Shown here piece by piece: positions 8,220 to 16,941 of a stretch of DNA of 64,000 nucleotides. Made by a program: the position numbers and the translations under genes. The notes under the pieces are model-generated. The model was not told where the DNA came from and did no database searches. It worked only from the letters and a program-made list of their open reading frames with translations. Position 1 is the first letter of the stretch. Every line of letters starts with the position of its first letter. The DNA is from Allofournierella sp. (GTDB lineage Bacteria > Bacillota > Clostridia > Oscillospirales > Ruminococcaceae). The stretch spans positions 57,057 through 121,056 of the forward strand of contig JAHHRU010000006.1 of assembly GCA_020025635.1 (NCBI GenBank). The letters are read 5' to 3'.

Positions 8220-9302
8220 ATGGCCTTTGGAATTTATCTGCACATCCCCTACTGCACCGCCAAGTGCCGTTACTGCAATTTTTATTCCCGGGGCGCAAGC
8301 CGGGGTGTGCCGGAAGAATACATCGCCGCCCTTTTGGCCCGTATCGAACAATATGTGCCAAAAGGCCGCCGGCCAAACACCGTTTATTTCGGCGGCGGCA
8401 CCCCCAGCCTGCTGACCCCGGACCAGGCCGCCCGGCTGATTGCCGCCTGCCGGCCCCTGCCCGGGGCCGAGATCACCCTGGAAGCAAACCCGGAGACCCT
8501 CACCGCCCCGCTGCTGGAGGGCTTTTTGAAGGCGGGTGTGAACCGGCTGAGCCTGGGCGTTCAGACCGGCCGGGACGACAGCCTTGCCCGGCTGGGCCGC
8601 CCCCACACCGCACAGCAGGCCCGGGATGCGTTTGCGGCCGCCCGAAAGGCGGGTTTTACCAACATTTCCGGTGACATCATGATGGCCCTGCCCCAATACA
8701 GCCGGGCCGAATTCGATGAAACGCTGGACCTGATCCAGTCTGGCGGGGCCACCCACATTTCGGCCTATCTTTTGAAGATCGAGCCGGACACGGTGTTTGG
8801 CCGCAAGCCTCCCGAGGGCCTTCCCACCGACGATGAAGCGGCGGATTTTTACCTTTACGGCTGCCAGCAGCTGGAAAAAGCAGGCTACGCCCAGTATGAG
8901 ATCAGCAATTTTGCCCGCCCGGGCTTTGAGAGCCGCCACAACCTGATCTATTGGGACTGCGGCGACTATCTGGGCCTTGGGCCTGCCGCCCACAGCTGCA
9001 TGAACGACCGACGCTTCTACTGGCCGGCCAGCACCCCCGGCTTCCTTCTGCCAACCGCCCAGCCGGTGGAGGACGGCGGCTGCGGTGTCGAGGATTTCCT
9101 CATTTTGCAGCTGCGGCTTTCCTCCGGCCTTTCGCTGACCCGGCTTTCGGAAAAGTTCGGCATCCGTTTTTCCGAAAAGCAGCTTCGCTTCATTGACCGA
9201 TGTGTGAAGGCCGGTTACGCCCGTTTTGACGGCGAGACCCTTCGGCTGACCAGCCACGGCATGATCATACAAAACAGCATCCTGTGCGGACTTTTGGAGT
9301 AA
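8220..9302 (+). CDS. hemW: HemW radical-SAM protein (coproporphyrinogen oxidase-like)
   Basis: A 360-residue radical SAM protein. The [4Fe-4S] motif C-x3-C-x2-C is seen as PYCTAKCRYCNF near residues 10-21, followed by GGGTPSLL and ITLEANPET SAM-binding motifs. A HemW C-terminal domain (residues about 290-360) includes the LRLSSGLSL segment. The HemN-specific N-terminal extension and fourth cysteine of true coproporphyrinogen III dehydrogenase are absent, so HemW, a haem-binding chaperone, fits better. AAAGGAGGG precedes the ATG. It is monocistronic and ends at a hairpin. Confidence 0.9.
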   Translation: MAFGIYLHIPYCTAKCRYCNFYSRGASRGVPEEYIAALLARIEQYVPKGRRPNTVYFGGGTPSLLTPDQAARLIAACRPLPGAEITLEANPETLTAPLLEGFLKAGVNRLSLGVQTGRDDSLARLGRPHTAQQARDAFAAARKAGFTNISGDIMMALPQYSRAEFDETLDLIQSGGATHISAYLLKIEPDTVFGRKPPEGLPTDDEAADFYLYGCQQLEKAGYAQYEISNFARPGFESRHNLIYWDCGDYLGLGPAAHSCMNDRRFYWPASTPGFLLPTAQPVEDGGCGVEDFLILQLRLSSGLSLTRLSEKFGIRFSEKQLRFIDRCVKAGYARFDGETLRLTSHGMIIQNSILCGLLE

Positions 9303-9309
9303 ACAAAAG

Positions 9310-9358
9310 GCGCACCGCCTTTCCCTTTTTTGGGGGAAAAGCGGTGCGCTTTGTTTTG
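9310..9358 (+). terminator. Terminator of hemW
   Basis: GCGCACCGC / GCGGTGCGC stem (9310-9349) with additional inner CTTTCCC/GGGGGAAAAG pairing, then TTTGTTTT. Confidence 0.8.
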
Positions 9359-9381
9359 GCTCTGCAGGGTGCTGCAGGGCA

Positions 9382-10986
9382 TCAGTCCTGCCATTTGTCG
9401 CACAGGGCCTCGATCTGGCCTGCCATGCGGGCAAGCTCCTTGTTGGCGTGGCCCTCTTTTGCCTTGATGATGTTCAGCAGGCGGTTGCCGGCCTCCCAAA
9501 GGCGGCGGAACACCGGGCTCTGCCGGCGGATGCCCGGGCGGACCGTATCCTTGATGCGCCTGCGGTTGCCCTCTTCCAGGCACTCGCCGGTGAGCAGGTC
9601 ATACACCGCACCGTTGTAGGGGGCCGATGCCTCACAGCCCAGCTCATTGTGCAGCCGGCGGGCAAAGGTATCGGTCACCTCGTCTTCGCCGTGCACCACA
9701 AAGAAATGGGCAGGCTTCGGGTCAAAGGCCGATGCCCAGTGCATCAGGCCCGCATCGTCGGCATGGCCGGAGATGCCGGCCAGCACCCGGATCTCACAGC
9801 GGACCTCGATGGTTTCGCCGAACAGCTTCACCTGATCGGCCCCTTCCACCAGCGCCCGGCCCAGGGTGCCCAGGGCCTGATAGCCCACGAACAGCACCGT
9901 GTTTTCCGGCTTCCAGAGGTTGTGCTTCAGATGGTGGCGGATGCGGCCCGCTTCGCACATGCCGCTGGCCGAAAGGATGACCTTGCGGCTGTTGTCAAAG
10001 TTGATGGCACGGGAATCATCCGGGCTCACCGCCAGCTTGAGGCCCTTGAAATTGATGGGGTTTATCCCCTGCTGCACCAGTGTGCGGGCCTCTTCGTCGT
10101 AGCATTCGGCCCAGCAGGATTTGAAAATGCTGGTGGCCTCCACCGCAAGGGGACTGTCCACATAAACGGTGAAATCACCGTGGCCCTTCACAAGGCCCTG
10201 TTCTTTGATCTGCCGCAGGAAATACAGCATTTCCTGGGTGCGGCCCACCGCAAAGCTGGGAATGACCAGGTTCCCGCCCCGGTCAAAGGTGGTTTGCAGG
10301 ATCTCGGCCAGCTCCTTCACATAATCCGGCCGGGGGCCGTGGCTGCGGTCGCCATAGGTGGATTCCATCACCACATAATCCGCCTCACGGATGGTTTCCG
10401 GGTCCCGCAGAAGGGGCTGGGCGTTGTTGCCGATATCGCCGGAGAACACCAGCTTTTTGGTCTTGCCGTTTTCGGTCACCCACAGCTCGATGCAGGCAGA
10501 GCCCAAAAGGTGCCCCACATCGGAAAAGCGAGCCTTGATGCCCTCGGCTACCTGGATCTCGGCCCCGTAGGAGCAGCCCACGAACAGCTGGATGGCGGCA
10601 TCCGCATCCGCCATGGTGTACAGCGGCTCATAAATGGCATCGCCGGAACGGCGGGCCTTGCGGTTGCGCCACTCGGCCTCGAATTCCTGGATGTGCGCCG
10701 AGTCACGCAGCATGATGGAGCACAGGCTGCTGGTGGCGTTGGTGGCATACACCGGGCCGCTGTATCCGTTTTTCACAAGCAGGGGGATGCGTCCGGAGTG
10801 GTCGATGTGGGCGTGAGTCAGCAGCAGAGCATCGATCTGGCCGGGGGCGATGGGCAGGGGCTGATTCTCATAAATATCGGGCCCCTGTTCCATGCCGCAG
10901 TCGATCATAATGTTCCGACCGGCCGCCTGCAGGATAAAGCAGCTGCCGGTTACCTCATGGGCCGCGCCCATAAACAATAACTTCAT
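9382..10986 (-). CDS. Metallo-beta-lactamase/beta-CASP (CPSF-type) RNA-processing nuclease
   Basis: A 534-residue protein of the YSH1/CPSF-73-like bacterial group. The MBL zinc motif THAHIDHSG is at residues 57-65, followed by GHLLGSA and FSGDIG motifs. A central beta-CASP domain contains IPSFAVGRTQEMLYFL, ILSASGMCEAGRIRHHL and GTLGR, and the RMMBL motif ISGHADDAGL is near residue 405. Relatives are exo/endoribonucleases or nucleic-acid hydrolases. The C-terminal 80 residues form a charged helical extension of unknown role. AAAGGAGG lies before the ATG. Promoter: TTGTAG-17-TATAAT (11046-11074). Confidence 0.88.
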   Translation of the reverse strand: MKLLFMGAAHEVTGSCFILQAAGRNIMIDCGMEQGPDIYENQPLPIAPGQIDALLLTHAHIDHSGRIPLLVKNGYSGPVYATNATSSLCSIMLRDSAHIQEFEAEWRNRKARRSGDAIYEPLYTMADADAAIQLFVGCSYGAEIQVAEGIKARFSDVGHLLGSACIELWVTENGKTKKLVFSGDIGNNAQPLLRDPETIREADYVVMESTYGDRSHGPRPDYVKELAEILQTTFDRGGNLVIPSFAVGRTQEMLYFLRQIKEQGLVKGHGDFTVYVDSPLAVEATSIFKSCWAECYDEEARTLVQQGINPINFKGLKLAVSPDDSRAINFDNSRKVILSASGMCEAGRIRHHLKHNLWKPENTVLFVGYQALGTLGRALVEGADQVKLFGETIEVRCEIRVLAGISGHADDAGLMHWASAFDPKPAHFFVVHGEDEVTDTFARRLHNELGCEASAPYNGAVYDLLTGECLEEGNRRRIKDTVRPGIRRQSPVFRRLWEAGNRLLNIIKAKEGHANKELARMAGQIEALCDKWQD

Positions 10987-11045
10987 GATACGGCCTCCTT
11001 TTACCGCCGCCGGACAAGCTTCCGGCCGTCGGTTTTGTTACTTTT

Positions 11046-11074
11046 ATTATACGCTTTTTCCCCCGCTTCTACAA
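11046..11074 (-). promoter_or_regulatory. Promoter for the MBL nuclease
   Basis: Minus-strand TTGTAG (11069-11074), 17-bp spacer, TATAAT (11046-11051). Confidence 0.65.
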
Positions 11075-11104
11075 GAAAACTCCGGGCCGAAACCCGGAGT
11101 TTTC
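11075..11104 (-). terminator. Terminator of the ABC importer operon
   Basis: A perfect GAAAACTCCGGG / CCCGGAGTTTTC stem with a 6-base loop just after the ATPase stop. Confidence 0.85.
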
Positions 11105-11107
11105 AAT

Positions 11108-11686
11108 TTATTCATTTTTGCCTGAAAGCTGCCAGAGGCTGCCCTCAAAATCCGCAAGGTCCCGGGGGTCATGGGTGATGAGCAGCAGCCACCGGCCAGC
11201 AGCTCTCTGCTTTGTCCACAAAACGGCTTTTTTGCGGGCGGCTTCGTCCAGACCCTTGAAGGGTTCGTCCAGCACCACCCCGTCCGCCGGGGCCAGCATG
11301 GCCCGGGCAAGGCTCACCCGCCGCTTCTGGCCGCCGGACAAAAGCCGGGCCGGTTTTTGGAGCTCTTCTTTTCCAAGCCCCAGCGCCGAAAGCTCTTGGG
11401 AAACCTGGGCTTTGTCCGGGCGTTTTCCCAAAACCAGCGCCACATTTTCCACCGCCGAAAGCTGGCCGCAGAGCCGGTCCTCCTGAAAAAGGGCCGAAAG
11501 GCGGCCGTCGGTTTTCACCGTTCCCCCGTCCGGCTTTTCCAGCCCCAAAAGCAGCCGGGCCAGGGTGGTTTTGCCCCGCCCGGAAGGGCCGGTCAGCAGG
11601 GTGGTGCCGGTGAGCGTTTTGCTGATGTTTTCCAGCACCGCCGTTTGTCCATAGCGCTTTGTCACGTTTTGCAGCTCTGCCTTCAC
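11108..11686 (-). CDS. ABC transporter ATP-binding protein (SsuB/TauB-like, compact)
   Basis: A 192-residue ATPase, shorter than the usual 240-260 residues of nitrate/sulfonate importer ATPases. Walker A is GPSGRGKTT, the Q-loop region is ALFQEDRL, the signature is LSGGQKRR, Walker B is GVVLDEP, the D-loop is KGLDEA, and the switch His lies in LITHDP. The start is GTG at 11686, whose GTGA overlaps the permease TGA, implying translational coupling. The extended upstream frame is inside the permease. It energises import with the permease and binding lipoprotein upstream. Confidence 0.88.
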   Translation of the reverse strand: MKAELQNVTKRYGQTAVLENISKTLTGTTLLTGPSGRGKTTLARLLLGLEKPDGGTVKTDGRLSALFQEDRLCGQLSAVENVALVLGKRPDKAQVSQELSALGLGKEELQKPARLLSGGQKRRVSLARAMLAPADGVVLDEPFKGLDEAARKKAVLWTKQRAAGRWLLLITHDPRDLADFEGSLWQLSGKNE

Positions 11687-12447
11687 GCCGGGCCGCCCCC
11701 TTCCATGCTTTTTCCCAGTCTGCCCACCGCCCAAAGAAACAGCCGCTCAAACCCCGCGCTGAGCAGCACGATCACCAAGGTCCAGGCAAACAGCTCGCCG
11801 GTTTCCAAAAAGAGCTTTGCGTTGTACAGCGCTTCGCCGATGCTGCCCCCCGGCAGGCCGATCACCTCGGCCGCGGCGCCGCTTTTCCAGCAAAGGCCCA
11901 GGCCCACCCGGCAGCTTTGCAGGAAATACGGCCAGGCCGCCGGCAGCCAGATGGCCCGCAGCCGGGCCGAAAAGGGCAGTCGGAACACCCGGGCCATTTC
12001 CAGAAGGCCCGGGTCGGTGCTGCAAAAGCCTTCCAGCACCGCCGAGTAGATCACCGGCAGCACCATCAAAAAACTGATGAGCAGCGAAAGGTTGCGGCTT
12101 TTCACCCAAAGCAGGGCCAGGATGATGAAGCTTGCCACCGGCGTTGCCCGGATGAGCAGCATGGGCGGGCGCACAAGCGAGCGCACCGCCGGGCTTGCGG
12201 CGCTGGCCGCCGCCAAAAGCACCCCCGCTGCCGCCGCCAGCAAAAAGCCGCCCGCCATGCGCAGCGAGGAAAACCCGATGCGCTGCCAGAACTCAGGGCT
12301 GGGCAAAAGCCTTGCCAGCTGAAACAGCACCTCTGCGGGGCCTGCCAGAAGCAGGCTGTCATCCAAAGCAAGGGCCGCCAGCTGCCACAGGGCGATCCAC
12401 ACAAAAACGGCCTGCCACCCGGGCAGGCCGCTCTTTTTATGCCCCAT
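11683..12447 (-). CDS. ABC transporter permease (SsuC/TauC-like)
   Basis: A 254-residue inner-membrane permease of the BPD_transp_1 type with about six hydrophobic segments. An EAA-type loop is seen around LEGFCSTDPGLLEMARVFRLPFSARLRAIWLPAAWPYFLQ, the site that contacts the ATPase. The ATG at 12447 overlaps the substrate-binding gene's stop by 11 bp. Family relatives import alkanesulfonates, nitrate or pyrimidine precursors; the substrate here is not deducible. Confidence 0.88.
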   Translation of the reverse strand: MGHKKSGLPGWQAVFVWIALWQLAALALDDSLLLAGPAEVLFQLARLLPSPEFWQRIGFSSLRMAGGFLLAAAAGVLLAAASAASPAVRSLVRPPMLLIRATPVASFIILALLWVKSRNLSLLISFLMVLPVIYSAVLEGFCSTDPGLLEMARVFRLPFSARLRAIWLPAAWPYFLQSCRVGLGLCWKSGAAAEVIGLPGGSIGEALYNAKLFLETGELFAWTLVIVLLSAGFERLFLWAVGRLGKSMEGGGPA

Positions 12448-13522
12448 AATAGAAATCATCGGCGGGAAGCTTTCCGCCCACGGCTTTGGGCTCCTGTTCA
12501 AACAGGGCGGCAAGATAGCCTGAAAGCTTCTCTTTCATTTCCCCGCCCGCAATGCAGGTGATGTTGCAGGCAGGCAGGGCCTTCTCGGCAATGGGTGCCT
12601 TTGCCACGATGCCGTATTCCGCAACCAGCTGGGCCGCCTCTGGCACATTGGCATTCACCCATTCAATGCTGTTTTTGTATTCCGAAAGGAAGCTTTCAAA
12701 GGCTTCCTTCTTCTGCTCGGCCACTTCTTTTCTCACCAGCAGAACACCGGTGACAAGGGCCGAATCCGGGCTTACCTTGTTCCACTCCTCGGTCAGGTCC
12801 AGCACCGGTTCCAGCCCCTCAACCTGCATTTGGGCCGCTGTCACATAGGGCTGGGGCAGCACGGCCACTGCGCCCTTTTCGGCGTTTTTCAGGGTGGCCA
12901 GTACCTCGGTTGCCTCGCTCTTGTATTCCAGTGTCAGGTCCTTGCTGGGGTCAAGGCCGTTTTTTTCCAAAAGATAGTTCATCACATATTCCGGGGTGGT
13001 GCCCTTGCCGGTGGAATACACCGTGCGCCCGGCAAGGTCCTGGATGGAATGGATGTCCTGACCGGTGCTCACCACATACAAAACGCCCAGGGTGTTGATG
13101 GCCGCCGCCTGAACCTGACCTTCCAGCTTCTGGTAAAGGTTTGCCGCAAGGTTTGCGGGCACGGCCGCCATATCCAGCTCGCCTTTTTTCAGAAGGGGCA
13201 CGATTTCATCCGGCGTGCCGAACATCTCCACCTGATACTTGTGGGCGGTTTTGCCCTCTTCGCCGTCCTTCATCAGCTTTACCATGCCCATGGTCGTGGG
13301 GCCCTTGAGGCCCGCAATGCGAAACTCCGGCTCTGTCTGCTCCGGGCCGGGGGTCTCGGCGGGGGCTTCGGCAGGGGCGGGCGCTTCGGTCTGCACGGCC
13401 TGCTGGGCTTCAAAGGTTTCTTCTTGTGCCGAAGAAGGCTGCGAGGCGCCTGCCCCGCCTGCGCACCCCGCCATGGCAAGCACCATGCACAGGCTCAGCA
13501 GCACTGAGATCCATTTTTTCAT
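12437..13522 (-). CDS. ABC transporter substrate-binding lipoprotein (NMT1/SsuA-like)
   Basis: A 361-residue lipoprotein with signal Cys at residue 20 (MAGC), an Ala/Pro/Glu/Gln linker to about residue 70, then a periplasmic-binding-protein fold. Features include KGPTTMGMVKLM, ELDMAAVPANLAANLYQ, AGRTVYSTGKGTTPEYVMNYLL and VAVLPQPYVTAA, typical of the NMT1/SsuA superfamily. AGAGGAA precedes the ATG at 13522. It is first gene of a three-gene importer operon and divergent from a Crp/Fnr-type regulator, which suggests regulation by that protein. The ligand is unknown. Confidence 0.88.
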   Translation of the reverse strand: MKKWISVLLSLCMVLAMAGCAGGAGASQPSSAQEETFEAQQAVQTEAPAPAEAPAETPGPEQTEPEFRIAGLKGPTTMGMVKLMKDGEEGKTAHKYQVEMFGTPDEIVPLLKKGELDMAAVPANLAANLYQKLEGQVQAAAINTLGVLYVVSTGQDIHSIQDLAGRTVYSTGKGTTPEYVMNYLLEKNGLDPSKDLTLEYKSEATEVLATLKNAEKGAVAVLPQPYVTAAQMQVEGLEPVLDLTEEWNKVSPDSALVTGVLLVRKEVAEQKKEAFESFLSEYKNSIEWVNANVPEAAQLVAEYGIVAKAPIAEKALPACNITCIAGGEMKEKLSGYLAALFEQEPKAVGGKLPADDFYYGA

Positions 13523-13554
13523 TGTTTGAATTCCTCTTTTCCGCAAAAAAGTTT

Positions 13555-13564
13555 TTTGCGCAAA
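13555..13564. promoter_or_regulatory. Palindrome TTTGCGCAAA in the divergent region
   Basis: A perfect 10-bp palindrome 33 bp before the binding-protein start and about 40 bp upstream of the regulator's -10. It could be an operator for the importer; this is inference. Confidence 0.35.
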
Positions 13565-13578
13565 CTGCCATTCTTCGT

Positions 13579-13607
13579 TTGCGTTTATCTGTTTAGTTTA
13601 CTATAAT
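13579..13607 (+). promoter_or_regulatory. Promoter for the Crp/Fnr-type regulator
   Basis: TTGCGT (13579-13584), 17-bp spacer, TATAAT (13602-13607). Confidence 0.6.
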
Positions 13608-13621
13608 ATGAATAGAATTGC

Positions 13622-13637
13622 AGTTGCTGTGGCAACT
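13622..13637. promoter_or_regulatory. Inverted repeat AGTTGC-tgtg-GCAACT (candidate operator)
   Basis: A perfect 6-bp inverted repeat with a 4-bp spacer, 15 bp downstream of the -10 and just before the GGGGAGGG ribosome site of the regulator. This placement would suit autorepression. Confidence 0.5.
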
Positions 13638-13652
13638 CAGGGGAGGGTATCC

Positions 13653-14342
13653 ATGAACGACTACTACGATCTGCTGTGTTCCACCAGCCTGTTTCAGGGC
13701 ATAAACGCTTCTCAGATCGACCACATGTTTGAATGCTTCCGGCCGGCACGGAGGCTGTTCAAAAAAGGGGATGTGCTGCTTCTGGCAGGCTTTGAGGCCT
13801 CTGAGGTGGGCATCATCCTTTCCGGCGAGGCCAGTGCGGTGAAAACCACGCCGGACGGGGCCAGTGTATCCATCACACGCCTTGGCCCGGGCAGCATCTT
13901 CGGCGATGTTCTGGCCGGCTGTTCGCTGAAAAGCCCGGTCACGATTCTGGCCAGCGCCCCCTGCGAAGCCCTTTACATCCCCTGTGACAAGCTTCTGCAC
14001 CCCTGCCGGGCCATGCATTCCGAGCACATGCAGCTTTTGGAAAACCTGGTGCGCACCATTTCGGAAAAATATTTCACTTTGAGCAGCCGGGTGGATCTTC
14101 TGATCCTCAAATCGCTGCGGGCAAAGCTCTGTGCCTATCTGCTGGGGCAGTCGGCCCTTGCCGGGGCCGACACCTTTTCGGTGCCCTTTTCCCGGGCGGG
14201 GCTGGCGGAATACCTCAACTGCGAGCGCAGTGCCCTGTGCCGCGAGCTTTCCCGCATGAGGGCCGAAGGGCTGATCGAAACCTATAAAAACAGCTTTAAG
14301 ATCCTGGACAAGGCCGCACTCCAGCGGCAGTACGAGCACTGA
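13653..14342 (+). CDS. Crp/Fnr-family transcriptional regulator
   Basis: A 229-residue protein with an N-terminal cyclic-nucleotide-binding-like beta-roll (residues about 15-120; GDVLLLAGFEASEVGIILSGEA and LGPGSIFGDVLAG), a dimerisation helix and a C-terminal winged helix (FSRAGLAEYLNCERSALCRELSRMRAEGLIE, about 170-205). The FNR-type N-terminal cysteine cluster is absent, so an iron-sulfur sensor is unlikely; the effector is unknown. The start at 13653 follows GGGGAGGG. It is divergent from the ABC importer and 11 bp from the downstream glycosyltransferase. Confidence 0.88.
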   Translation: MNDYYDLLCSTSLFQGINASQIDHMFECFRPARRLFKKGDVLLLAGFEASEVGIILSGEASAVKTTPDGASVSITRLGPGSIFGDVLAGCSLKSPVTILASAPCEALYIPCDKLLHPCRAMHSEHMQLLENLVRTISEKYFTLSSRVDLLILKSLRAKLCAYLLGQSALAGADTFSVPFSRAGLAEYLNCERSALCRELSRMRAEGLIETYKNSFKILDKAALQRQYEH

Positions 14343-14353
14343 AGGAGATCATC

Positions 14354-15316
14354 ATGAAAACACCGGTACTTTATATCGTGATCCCCTGCTACAACGAGCA
14401 GGAGGTCCTTCCCGTAACCAGTCCCCTGTTTCTTTCGAAGCTCACCAGCCTGATCGAAAAGGGCCGCATCGCCCCCGAAAGCCGGGTGGTGTTTGTGAAC
14501 GACGGCAGCAAGGACGACACCTGGGCCATTATCCGGCAGCTGCACCAGCAGGATGAACATTTTGACGGCATCTGCCTTTCCCGCAACCGGGGGCACCAGA
14601 ACGCCCTTCTGGGCGGGCTTATGACCGTTCGAAAAAAATGCGATATCACCATCAGCATCGACTGTGACGGCCAGGATGACATTGACGCCATGGACAAAAT
14701 GGTGGATGCCTACTGGGACGGCTGCGAGGTGGTTTACGGCGTGCGCAGCAAGCGGGACACCGACACCTTCTTCAAGCGCTTCACCGCCGAGGGCTTTTAC
14801 AAGCTGATGAACCGGATGGGCGCTCAGGTGGTGTTCAACCATGCCGATTACCGGCTGCTCAGCGCCCGGGTGCTGGAGGAATTTTCCAATTTCAAAGAGG
14901 TGAACATCTTTCTGCGGGGCATGGTGCCGCTGGTGGGCTTCAAAAGCACCAGCGTTTACTACGAACGGGCCGAGCGCATGGCCGGCGAAAGCCACTATCC
15001 GCTGAAAAAGATGCTGGCCCTTGCCTTTGACGGCATCACCAGCCTTTCGGTAAAGCCCATCCGGCTGATCACCGGCTTTGGCGTGCTGGTGTCGGCCTTC
15101 AGCTTTATCGGGGTGATCTGGGCCGTGGTGCGGGCGCTGATGGGCGCCACCGTGGCCGGCTGGGCCTCCACCACTGCCATTTTGTGCTTCATGGGCGGCA
15201 TCCAGCTGATGAGCCTTGGGGTGATCGGCGAATATGTGGGCAAAATCTATATGGAAACCAAGGCCCGGCCCCGCTACATCATCAGCGAAACCACTTTTAA
15301 GGGAGAAAACGAATGA
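14354..15316 (+). CDS. Family 2 glycosyltransferase, polyisoprenyl-phosphate type (GtrB/DPM1-like)
   Basis: A 320-residue membrane-associated GT2 enzyme. The GT-A domain spans residues 1-215: YIVIPCYNEQEVLP, VVFVNDGSKDDTW, SRNRGHQNALLGGL, and the DxD-like metal site IDCDGQDD. The MAGESHYPLKKML motif is typical of polyprenyl-phosphate glucosyltransferases. Two C-terminal hydrophobic hairpins (about 235-260 and 270-295) anchor it. It probably loads a sugar on a lipid carrier for envelope glycosylation; the acceptor is inferred. It overlaps the next gene by ATGA. Confidence 0.9.
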   Translation: MKTPVLYIVIPCYNEQEVLPVTSPLFLSKLTSLIEKGRIAPESRVVFVNDGSKDDTWAIIRQLHQQDEHFDGICLSRNRGHQNALLGGLMTVRKKCDITISIDCDGQDDIDAMDKMVDAYWDGCEVVYGVRSKRDTDTFFKRFTAEGFYKLMNRMGAQVVFNHADYRLLSARVLEEFSNFKEVNIFLRGMVPLVGFKSTSVYYERAERMAGESHYPLKKMLALAFDGITSLSVKPIRLITGFGVLVSAFSFIGVIWAVVRALMGATVAGWASTTAILCFMGGIQLMSLGVIGEYVGKIYMETKARPRYIISETTFKGENE

Positions 15317-15933
15317 ACGAAAAAGAACAGTGGCGCGGCAGTGCCCTTCTGGGCCCGGTGCCGCCGGTGCTGGTCAGCTGCGGCGAAGGCGAAAACGCAA
15401 ACCTCATCACTGTGGCCTGGGCAGGCACCATCTGCACCCAGCCGCCCAAAGTATCCATTTCCATCCGGCCCAGCCGCCACAGCTATGGCCTTATTCGGGA
15501 AAGCGGCGAGTTCGTGCTGAACCTGCCCACCGAGAGCCTTGCCCGCGCGGTGGACTGGTGCGGGGTGAAAAGCGGACGGGATGTGAACAAATTCGAGGCC
15601 ATGCACCTGACCGCTGCCCCGGCCAGCCGGGTTTCCTGCCCCATTGTGGCCGAAAGCCCGGTGAACCTGGAATGCAGGGTGTTTGACGTGATCCCTCTGG
15701 GCAGCCATGATCTGTTTTTGGCGGACGTGGTGGCCGTGAACGCTTCCAAAGAACTTTTGGACGAAGCCGGCAAGCTGCATCTGGAACGGGCGGGCCTTCT
15801 GGCCTATGCCCACGGCAGCTATTACGGCCTTGGCAGGCAGCTGGGCACCTTTGGCTGGACGGTGCGCAAAAAGCCCGCCCCCCGCAAAGGCCGGCCCCAA
15901 AAGCCGTCCGGCCCCCGCCGGCAAAAGCGCTGA
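15313..15933 (+). CDS. Flavin reductase-like FMN-binding split-barrel protein
   Basis: A 206-residue protein with an N-terminal PPVLVSCGEGENANLITVAWAGTICTQPPKVSISIRPSRHSYGLI pattern typical of the flavin-reductase-like domain; NLITVAW and RPSRHS line the FMN site. The FVLNLPTE segment follows, and the tail is basic (KKPAPRKGRPQKPSG). The likely activity is NAD(P)H- or ferredoxin-coupled flavoprotein chemistry; the substrate is unknown. It is translationally coupled to the glycosyltransferase (ATGA), although a functional link is not obvious. Confidence 0.85.
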   Translation: MNEKEQWRGSALLGPVPPVLVSCGEGENANLITVAWAGTICTQPPKVSISIRPSRHSYGLIRESGEFVLNLPTESLARAVDWCGVKSGRDVNKFEAMHLTAAPASRVSCPIVAESPVNLECRVFDVIPLGSHDLFLADVVAVNASKELLDEAGKLHLERAGLLAYAHGSYYGLGRQLGTFGWTVRKKPAPRKGRPQKPSGPRRQKR

Positions 15934-15980
15934 TATGCTCAAAACGCTCTTTTCCGTTTTCTGCCTTCCATCTTTTTTTC

Positions 15981-16009
15981 TTGACGGAAAGGGCCTTGTG
16001 CCGTATAAT
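15981..16009 (+). promoter_or_regulatory. Promoter for the DegV gene
   Basis: TTGACG (15981-15986), 17-bp spacer, TATAAT (16004-16009). Confidence 0.82.
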
Positions 16010-16078
16010 GAGTTTTAGATCTAGTTTTCAAAACCAGATGTTTTCGGCTTCGGCCTTTTGATTAAAGGAGATGTTCTT

Positions 16079-16918
16079 ATGTCTTGGATGATCGTCAGCG
16101 ACTCTTCCTGTGATATCCGCACCCTTGCGCCCTGTGCCGACGGTGTGAACTTTGCCACTGTTCCGCTCAAGATCCGGGTGGGCGCGCGGGAATTTGTGGA
16201 CAATATGGCTTTGGACACCGGCGCCATGATGGATGCCATGCACAACTACAACGGCGCTTCCACCACTGCCTGCCCCAGCCCCGAGGAATGGGCCGAGCAG
16301 TTTTTGAAGGCCGACCAGGTTCTGGCCATCACCATCAGCAGTGCGCTTTCCGGCAGCTACAACAGCGCCATGGTGGCAAAGGACATGATCGAAGAAGCAC
16401 ACCCGGAAAAGAAGATCTTCGTGCTGGACAGCCTTTCCACCGCCGGTGAAATGGCCATTGCCATCTGGAAGGCAAACGAGCTGATCGGCCGGGGCCTTTC
16501 CTTTGAAGAGCTGACCCGCCAGTGGGCCGCCTGGTATGAGGACCGCAAGATCCTGTTTTCGCTGGCAAACTTCGACAATCTGGTCAAAAACGGCCGGATG
16601 AACAAGCTGGTGGGCTTTATGGCCGGTGTGATGAACATGCGGGCCGTGGGCTGCGGCAACGAGGAAGGCAAGCTGGAAATGCTGCACAAATGCCGGGGCG
16701 AGACCCGGATGCTGGCCCTGCTTTTAGAGGAGCTGGATCACCGGGGCTACAACGGTGAAGGCCCGGTGGTCATCAGCCACTGCCAGAACGAAAAGGCGGC
16801 CCACACTTTGAAGGGCGGCATCGAGAAAAAATGGCCGGGCGCCCCGGTCACCATTCTGCCCTGCGGCGGCCTCACCAGCTTCTACGCTGAAACCGGCGGC
16901 CTGATCATGGCCTTTTAA
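16079..16918 (+). CDS. DegV-family fatty-acid-binding protein
   Basis: A 279-residue protein. The DegV N-terminus WMIVSDSSCDI is followed by VPLKIRVGAREFVD, and the TACPSPEEWAEQF and ITISSALSGSYNSA motifs place the conserved Thr/Ser that contact the fatty-acid carboxylate. Family members (FakB) present fatty acids to the FakA kinase for phosphorylation. A fakA partner is not in the window. The start at 16079 follows AAAGGAG; the longer frame starts inside the leader. Confidence 0.92.
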   Translation: MSWMIVSDSSCDIRTLAPCADGVNFATVPLKIRVGAREFVDNMALDTGAMMDAMHNYNGASTTACPSPEEWAEQFLKADQVLAITISSALSGSYNSAMVAKDMIEEAHPEKKIFVLDSLSTAGEMAIAIWKANELIGRGLSFEELTRQWAAWYEDRKILFSLANFDNLVKNGRMNKLVGFMAGVMNMRAVGCGNEEGKLEMLHKCRGETRMLALLLEELDHRGYNGEGPVVISHCQNEKAAHTLKGGIEKKWPGAPVTILPCGGLTSFYAETGGLIMAF

Positions 16919-16941
16919 ACACGAAAACCGAAATCCATCCT

